Source: Capra hircus (Eukaryota > Chordata > Mammalia > Artiodactyla > Bovidae). From it: a stretch of 64,000 nucleotides of DNA. Within the stretch, counting starts at the first letter, position 1. Every line of letters begins with the position of its first letter. This document shows, piece by piece, positions 57,181-64,000 of this stretch. Under the pieces are notes generated by a model. It was not told the origin of the DNA. It searched no databases and was given only the letters and a program-made list of their open reading frames with translations. The stretch covers positions 136,973,089 to 137,037,088 of the forward strand of contig NC_030808.1 of NCBI RefSeq assembly GCF_001704415.2, read 5' to 3'. The position numbers were made by a program, and so were the translations under genes.

Positions 57181-58536
57181 CATGCACCCAGCATAGGAAC
57201 ACCTGAATACATAAGGCAAATGCTAAAAGCTATAAAGGGGATGTCAACAGTTACACAGTACTAGTGGGGGACTTTAACACCCCACTCAGAAAAATAGACA
57301 TATCATCCATACAAAAAACTAAGGAAATGCAAGCCTTCAATGGCACATTATACCATATGGACCTAATTGAAAGCTACAGGACATTGCATCCAAAAGCAGC
57401 AGAATACAGTTTTTTTTTTTCTCATAGTACATGGAACATTCTCCAGAATAGATCACATCTTGGATCACAAATCAAGCCTTGGTAAATACAAAAACACTGA
57501 AATCATATCAAGCATTTTAATGACCTCAACACTATGAGTTTAGATATCAAATACACGGAAAAGCTGAAAAAAAAAAAAGCATAGAGGCTAAGCAATATGT
57601 TTCTAAATAACCAAGAGGTCACTGAAGAAATAAGAGGAAATTAAAAAAAAAAAACCAGAAACACATGACAATGAAAACCCAAAACCTAAGGGGTGCGCCA
57701 AAAGCAGTGCTTAGAGAGAAGCTTATAGCAATACAAGTTTGTCTCAAGAAATGAGAAAAATATCAAATAAATGATGTAACCATATCCCTGAAGCAACTAG
57801 AAAAAGAAGAACAAAAAACCCCAAAGTTAGTAGAAGGAAAGAAACCATAAAGTTCAGAGCAGAAATAAATGATAAAGAAATGAAGAAAGCAATAACAAAG
57901 ATCAAGAAACACTGAAAGTTATTTCTTTGAGAAGATAAACAAAACTGACAAACCAATAGCCAGAGTTATCAAAAAAAAGGGGGGAAGACTCACATCAATA
58001 AAATAGGTAGGCAGTGGGGAAGGAGAACTTACAACAGATAGCACAGAAATGCAAAGGATTATAAGGACTACTATAACCAAGTATATGCCAATAAAATGGA
58101 CAACCCAGAAGAAATGACCAAATTATTCAAAAAGTACAACCTTCCAAAACTGAAGCAGGAAGAAACAGGAAATATGAATAGACCAACCACAAACACAGAA
58201 ATCAAAACTGATAAAAAAAAAATCCAACAAGTAAAAGCTCAAGGTCAGATGGCTTCACAGGTGAATTCTATTAAATGTTTAGAGAACTAAAACTTATCCT
58301 TTTCAAACTCTTTCAAAAATTTGAGAGGGAGAAACTCCCAACCTTATCCTATGAGACCACCATCACCATGACACCAAAACTAGACAAAGATGTCACAAAA
58401 AAAGAAAATTACAGGCCAATATCACTGATGAATATAGGTGCAAAAATCCTCAACACTCTAAGTTACCAGGGAAGCCCCAACAAAGCTCTAGCAAACAGAA
58501 TTGAACACATTTAAAGGATCATATACCATGATCAAG

Positions 58537-58744
58537 AACTTCCCTGGTGGCTCAGACAGTAAAGCGTCTGCCTACAATGTGGGAGATCTGGGTTTGATCC
58601 CTGGGTTGGGAAGATCCTCTGGACAAGGAAATGGCAACCCACTCCAGTACTCTTGCCTGGAAAATGCCATGGATGGAGGAGCCTGGTAAGCTACAGTCTG
58701 TGAGGTCACAAAGAGTCAGACACTACTGAGCGACTTCACTTCAC
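58537..58744 (+). mobile_element. Bov-tA SINE, 15-bp target duplication
   Basis: 'aacttccctggtggctcaga' head to 'gagcgacttcacttcac'. TATACCATGATCAAG is exact at 58522-58536 and 58745-58759. Confidence 0.95.
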
Positions 58745-58860
58745 TATACCATGATCAAGTGAAGTTTATCTCAGGGATGCAGTGATTCTTCAATACACAT
58801 AAATCAATCAATGTGATACACTATCTTAACAAATTGAAGGATTAAAAACCCCATTGATCA

Positions 58861-60325
58861 CTTCCAGTTTAGGATGGTGAAGTAGCAGGACATGCACTCA
58901 ATCTCCTGGGAGAGCACAAAAATCACAACTAGCTGTTGAACAACCATTGATAGGATGATGCTGGAACCTACCAAAAAAGATACCCCACATCCAAAGACAA
59001 AGAAAAAGCCACAGTTAGATGGTAGGAGGGGCACAATCACAGTAAAACCAAACCCATACCTGCTTGAGTGGGTGACCCACAAACTGGAGGACAATAATAC
59101 CAAAGAAGTTCTCCCACTGTTGTGAAGGTTCTGAATCTCATGTCAGATTTCCCAGCCTGGGGATGTGACAAAGGGACTGGGAATCCACAGGGAATCTGAC
59201 CTAGAAGTTCAGCAGGATTTGATTATAAGACCTCCACAGGACTTGGGGAAATTCCAGTCTTGGAGGGCATAAACAAAACCTTATGTGCATCAAGACTCAG
59301 AGGAAAGGAGCAGTGACCCCATAGGAGACTGAACCGAAACTACCTGCTAGTTTTGGAGGATCTCCTGCGGAGGTGCGGGTCAGCAGAGGCTCACCACAGG
59401 GACTGGGGCACGGGCAGCAGCAGTCTGGAAAGGTGTTAACTCTCTTGGAGGTTGCCGTTAACTCAACCAAAACTCTGGGTCGCCTCGGGCCAAAACACTA
59501 CCAGGGAAGGAGTGCAACTCCACCCATGAGTAGATAATTGGATTAAATTACTGGAATTAATTACTGAGCAAGGCCCTGCCCACCAGAGCAAGACCCAGTT
59601 TTTCCCACCACCAGTCCCTCCCATTAGGGAGCTTAAACAAGCCCTCCAACAGAGGGCAGACGGAAGAAAGAAGAGCAACAGTCCCACAGTGACTAAAACA
59701 AAACCACATTGCAGAAAGTTCAGTTCAGTTCAGTCACTCAGTCGTGTCTGACACTTTGCGACCCCATGAATCACAGCACACCAGGCCTCCCTGTCCATCG
59801 CCATCTCCTGGAGTTCACTGAGACCTACATCCACTGAGTCCATGATGCCATCCAGCCATCTCATCCTCGGTCATCCCCTTCTCCTCCTGCCCCCAATTCC
59901 TCCCAGCATCAGAGTCTTTTCCAATAAGTCAACTCTTCACATGAAGTGGCCAAAGTACTGGAGTTTCAGACCAATCATAGATGAATAATATACTAGAAGG
60001 AATCAATAGCAGAATAACTGAGGCAGAAGAACAAACAACTGACCTGGAGGACAGAATGATGGAAATCACTGCTATAGAACAGAATATAGATAAGAGAATG
60101 AAAAAAGTGAAGACAGCCTAAGAGACCTCTGGGACAACATTAAATGCACCAACATTTACATTATAGGGGTCCCAGAAGATGAGAGAGAGAAAGGACCTGA
60201 GGAAATACTTGAAGAGGTAATAGCTGAAAACTTCTTTAACATGGGAAAGGAAATACTCAAATAAGTCCAGGAAGCACATTGAGTCCCAGGCAGGATAAAT
60301 CCAAGAAGGAATACATTGAGACATA
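58861..60325 (+). mobile_element. Second sense L1 head: 5' UTR and ORF1 part
   Basis: The start 'cttccagtttaggatggtga' abuts the cut ORF2 of the previous L1, so it probably landed in it. 5' UTR to about 59716. ORF1 remnants at 59970-60310 (for example 'gacctctgggacaacattaa' and 'ttataggggtcccagaaga'). The YY1-type core is changed to AGGATGGTG. Confidence 0.82.
59718..59970 (-). mobile_element. BovB 3' end fragment, antisense
   Basis: Tail at 59718-59735, body to 'caaagtactggagtttcag'. It separates L1 5' UTR from ORF1 sequence. Confidence 0.93.
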
Positions 60326-60344
60326 TAGTAAACTATACATTTTT

Positions 60345-60945
60345 TCATTTTCACTAAGAACTTTCATAAACAGTATGTTCAACATTTTGTTCCACTACCT
60401 TCTGCCATTTTCCAAGCAACTTCATAATTTCATCTTCCGCAAACTTTTTATCTTCTTAAGGAAACAACTGTTCCAAGTACCTTTTATAGCTGTCCAAGGA
60501 ATGGAAATTTTCTCCATTAAGAGAATTTTGTAAATACCAAAAGAAACGGACATCCAGAGGTGCAATATTTGGTGAATACAGCAGATGAATCAGAACTTCC
60601 CAACCAAGATGTAACTGTTTTTACCTGGTCATCCAAAAATGCATTTTGTGTTATCTTGATGGAAGATTATGCATTTTCTGTTGACTAATTCCTGATGATT
60701 TTCATTTCAGTGCTGCTTTCATTCAGCTTAATTGGGAGCAGTACTTGTTGGAATTACTCTCTTGGTTTTCTGGAAGGAGATGATAATAGAAGGTTTCTGT
60801 CCAATCCTATCATATACACATCACATTCTTTGCATGATGACTGGCCTTTCATGTGGTTGGAGGTATTTCACTTGGCCCATGATCTCTTCTGTTCCACATT
60901 ACTGTACAATTTCTACATTTTACCACCTATTACAATTTGTTTTTT
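60345..60945 (-). pseudogene. Mariner transposase remnant
   Basis: Read on the minus strand, the text follows an Hsmar1/cecropia-type mariner transposase from the catalytic domain to the C-terminus. At about 60585-60560 the block H-L-L-Y-S-P-N-I-A corresponds to the P-P-Y-S-P-D motif, so the last Asp of the DD34D triad is Asn. Several stops interrupt it. Neither terminal inverted repeat is clear. Mariners move by cut and paste at TA; this copy is dead. Confidence 0.85.
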
Positions 60946-61167
60946 AAATTTAATTGAACGATAATTGCTTTACAGAATTTTGTTTTCTGCCAAATATCAC
61001 ATGAATCAGCCATAAGTATACATATATCCCCTCCCTCTTGAACTTCCTTCCCATTTACCTCCCCATCCTACCCCTTTAGATTGTTACAGAGCCCCTGTTT
61101 GAGATCCCTGAGTAATACAGCAAATTCCCAGTGGCTATCTATTTTACATACGGTAACACAAATTTCC

Positions 61168-61444
61168 TGGAGAAGGCAATGGCACCCCACTCAAATACTC
61201 TCGCCTGGAAAATCCCATGGACGGAGGAGCCTGGTGGGCTGCAGGAGGCTCCATGGGGTCGCGAACAGTTGGACACGACCAACTTTCACTTTTCACTTTC
61301 ATGCATTGGAGAAGGAACTGGCAACCCACCCCAGTGTTCTTGCTTGGAGAATCCCAGGGATTGGGGAGCCTGGTGGGCTGGAATCTATGGGGTCGCATAG
61401 AGTCAGACACGACTGAAGTGACTTAGCAGCAGCAGCAGCAATAT
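61168..61444 (+). mobile_element. Bov-A2 SINE with (AGC)n tail
   Basis: Dimeric Bov-A: 'tggagaaggcaatggcaccc' unit, then the 'cttttcactttcatgcattg' linker, then the second unit ending 'cttagcagcagcagcagcaa'. The 8-bp target duplication AAATTTCC is at 61160-61167 and 61445-61452. Confidence 0.94.
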
Positions 61445-62102
61445 AAATTTCCATGTTACTCCCTCCATACATCTCACACTCTCTACCTGCCCTAGCCTCC
61501 ATGTCCATAAATCTGTTCTCTATGTCCATTTCTCTATTGCTGCCCTGAAAGTAAATTAACCAGCATCATCATTCTAGATTCCATATATATGCATTAGTAT
61601 ACAATGTTTATCTTTCTCTTTCAGACTTACTTCACTCTGCATAATAGGCTCTATTTTCATCCACCTCATTAGAACTGACTCAAATGTGTTCCTTTTATGG
61701 CTGAGTAATATTCCATTGAATATATGTACCATTGCTTCTTTACCCATTCATCTGTCAATAGGTATCTAGGTTATTTCCATGTTCTAGCTATTGTAAATGG
61801 TGCTGCAATGAATATTGTGGTGCATGAGTATTTTTCAGTTTTGGTTTCCTAAGTGTATATGCATAGGGGTGGGATTTCTGGGTCAGCCAGTGGTTTTATT
61901 CCTAGTTTTTAAAGGAATCTCCATATCATCTTCTGTAGTGACTGTATCAATTTATATTCCCACCAGCAATGCAAGAGGGTACCCTCTTCTCAAAACCCTA
62001 TCCAAAATTTATTGTTTGTAGACTTTTTGATAATGGCCATTCTGACCAGTGTGAGGTGATATCTCATTGTAGCTTTGATTTGCATTTCTCTGATAATGAA
62101 TG

Positions 62103-63651
62103 GTATGGACCTAACAGAAGCAGAAGATATTAAGAAGAGGTGGCAAGAATACACAGAGGAACTATACAAAAAAGATCTTCATGACCAAGATAATCATGAT
62201 GGTGTGATCACTCATCTAGAGCCAGACATCCTGGAATGTGAAGTCAAGTGGGCCTTAGAAAGCATCACTACGAACAAAGCTAGTGGAGGTGATGGAATTC
62301 CAGTTGAGCTATTTCAAATCCTGAAAGATGATGCTGTGAAAGTGCTGCACTCAATATGTCAGCAAGTTTGGAGAACTCAGCAGTGGCCACAGGACTGGAA
62401 AAGGTCAGTTTTCATTCCAATGCCAAAGAAAGGCAATGCAAAAGAATGCTCAAACTACTGCACAATTGCACTCATCTCACATGCTAGTAAAGTAATACTC
62501 AAAATTTTCCAAGCCAGGCTTCAGCAATACATGAACTGTGAACTTCCAGATGTTCAAGCTGGTTTTAGAAAAGGCAGAGGAACCAGAGATCAAATTGCCA
62601 ACATCTGCTGGATCATGAAAAAAGCAAGAGAGTTCTAGAAAAACATCTATTTCTGCTTTATTGACTATGCCAAAGCCTTTGACTGTGTGGATCACAATCA
62701 ACTGTGGAAAATTCTGAAAGAGATGAGAATACCAGACCACCTAACCTGCCTTTTGAGTAATCTGTATGCAGGCCAGGAAGCAACAGTTAGAACTGGACAT
62801 GGATCAACAGACTGGTTCCAAATAGGAAAAGGAGTATGTCAAGGCTGTATATTGTCACCCTGCCTATTTAACTTATATGCAGAGTACATCATGAGAAATA
62901 TTGGGCTGGAAGAAGCACAAACTGGAATCAAGATTGCCGGGAGAAATACCAAAAACCTCAAATATGCAGATGACACCACCCTTATGGCAGAAAGTGAAGA
63001 GGAACTAAAGAGCCTCTTGATGAAAGTGAAAGAGGAGAGTGAAAAAGTTGGCTTAAAGTTCAACATTCAGAAACTAAGATCATGGCACCTGGTCCCATCA
63101 CTTCATGGCAAATAGATGGGGAAACAGTGGAAACAGTGTCAGACTTTATTTTTTGGGGCTCCAAAATCACTGCAGATGGTGATTGCAGCCATGAAATTAA
63201 AAGACACTCACTCCTTGGAAGAAAAGTTATGACCAATCTAGATAGCATATTCAAAAGCAGAGACATTACTTTGCCAACAAAGGTCCATCTAGTCAAGGCT
63301 ATGGTTTTTCCAGTAGTCACGTATGGATGTGAGAGTTGGACTGTGAAGAAAGCTAAGTGCCGAAGAATTGATGCTTTTGACCTGAGGTGTTGGAGAAGAC
63401 TCTTGAGAGTCCCTTGGACTGCAAGGAGATCCAACCAGTCCATTCTAAAGGAGATCAGTCCTGGGTATTCTTTGGAAGGAATGAAGCTAAAGCTGAAACT
63501 CCAGCACTCTGGCCACCTCATGCGAAGAGTTGACTCATTGGAAAAGACTCTGATGCTGGGAAGGATTGGGGGCAGGAGAAGAAGGGGACGACAGAAGATG
63601 AGATGGCTGGATGGCATCACCGACTCGTACATGAGTTTGAGTGAACTCTAG
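62103..63651 (+). pseudogene. BovB ORF2 RT remnant, lightly damaged
   Basis: RT fingers (WPQDWKRSVFIPMPKKGNAK), FIDYAKAFDC, QIGKGVCQGCILSPCLFNLY, YADDTTLMAESEEE (here preceded by L-K) and the C-terminal CWRRLLRVPWTARRSNQSI block are all present. One stop, TAG at 62636-62638 (CAG in relatives), breaks the first part. A deletion near 63075 shifts the frame. A five-base loss near 63628 and a TAG at 63649-63651 close it. Endonuclease and 5' UTR are absent. Confidence 0.93.
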
Positions 63652-63744
63652 GATTTGGTGATGGACAGGGAGGCCTGGCATGCTGCAATTCATGGGGTCG
63701 CAAAGAGTTGGACACAACTGAGCGACTGAACTGAACTTAACTGA
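62103..63744 (+). mobile_element. BovB, 1.64 kb, exact 10-bp target duplication
   Basis: Starts at 'gtatggacctaacagaagc' before the RT and ends with the TGAAC-type tail. ATAATGAATG is exact at 62093-62102 and 63745-63754. It lies within antisense L1 ORF2. This is the best preserved BovB coding region in the window. Confidence 0.96.
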
Positions 63745-64000
63745 ATAATGAATGATATTGATCATCTTTTCATGTGTTTGTTAGCCGTCTGTATGTCTCT
63801 TTGGAGAAATGTCTGTTTAGGTCTATTGCACACTTTTTGACTAGGTTTATTGTTTTTCTGGTATTGAGTTTTATGACCTGCTTGTATATTTTAAAAATTA
63901 ATCCTTTTTCAGTTATTTCCTTTGCTGTTATTTTTTTCCCATTCTGAGGGTTGTCTTTTCACCTTGTTGGTAGTTTCCTTTGCTGTGCAAAACTTTTAAG

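Larger units (their letters stand above)
52906..58860 (+). mobile_element. Sense L1 with complete 5' end, 3' part cut
   Basis: 5' UTR 52906-55600: it starts at 'gagggacattcaagatggc', has a GC-richer body, and a pyrimidine-rich section at 54315-54900. ORF1 starts at 55619. ORF2 starts near 56635 and stops inside the RT at about 58860, where another L1 head begins. SINEs sit at 55276, 56967 and 58537. The frames at 53538-54056 and 54308-54652 are chance reading of the 5' UTR. Confidence 0.9.
56635..58860 (+). pseudogene. L1 ORF2 remnant, 3'-truncated
   Basis: Endonuclease part 56640-57485: L-N-V-N-R-L-N, C-L-K-E-T and G-D-F-N-T-P (57266 on). RT fingers at about 58096-58514 (E-N-Y-R-P-I-S-L-M-N-I). 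The sequence reaches the block before palm motif A and is then cut at about 58860. Two SINEs and many stops break it. Confidence 0.88.
60946..64000 (-). mobile_element. Antisense L1 3' half, runs off the window
   Basis: 3' UTR at 60946-61640, ORF2 tail at 61640-62102, resuming at 63755-64000 in the C-terminal part of ORF2. It is interrupted by Bov-A2 (61168) and BovB (62103). The remainder lies beyond 64000. Confidence 0.9.

Overview
The window looks like nuclear DNA from a ruminant artiodactyl, most likely a bovid (cattle, sheep or goat group). It is packed with BovB (RTE) LINEs, Bov-tA and Bov-A2 SINEs, bovine-type L1 elements, a cetartiodactyl CHR-type SINE and bovid-type mariner sequence. 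I see no host protein-coding gene with intact structure. Nearly every open frame belongs to a decayed LINE or is chance reading through a repeat. The only clear host-gene sequence is one intact tRNA-Cys gene, two decayed tRNA-Cys copies and one processed piece of the FER tyrosine kinase.

Layout. 1-10.2 kb: BovB copies in both orientations, MIR, Bov-tA, an antisense MLT1 LTR, and a stretch with a retrovirus-like protease scrap. 10.6-16.2 kb: copy A of a long, diverged direct duplication, carrying a broken tRNA-Cys(GCA). 16.4-20.8 kb: L1 scraps, MIR, MER5A and a BovB copy with an inverted 5' part. 20.8-35.4 kb: antisense L1 nest. Here a full-length L1 of about 7.9 kb (24142-32002, exact 10-bp target duplication) sits inside the ORF1 region of an older L1, whose 5' UTR carries a 218-bp inverted repeat. 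35.7-39.2 kb: BovB, LTR-like sequence, an older L1 with a mariner MITE inside it, MIR. 39.3-45.7 kb: an old antisense L1 hit by three BovB insertions, a SINE fragment and a FER retropseudogene piece. 46.3 kb: a tRNA-Cys-like pseudogene with anticodon ACA. 47.0-52.9 kb: copy B of the duplication, carrying the intact tRNA-Cys(GCA). 52.9-60.3 kb: two sense-strand L1 heads, one behind the other, with SINE and BovB insertions. 60.3-64.0 kb: a mariner transposase remnant, then an antisense L1 that runs off the window and contains a Bov-A2 and a 1.64-kb BovB, both with target duplications.

Reading. This is an ancient tandem-duplication block that spreads tRNA-Cys genes and has been enlarged by LINE and SINE insertion. 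The tRNA-Cys cluster of human chromosome 7q has a similar organisation, so orthology with that cluster is a reasonable inference but is not shown here. Insertion order can be read from nesting: old L1, then BovB/SINE/FER/mariner or young L1, then later SINEs. I found no new gene system. The best leads are the FER/SINE chimera, the BovB insertions with inverted 5' ends, the inverted duplication in an L1 5' UTR and the tRNA-Cys duplication.
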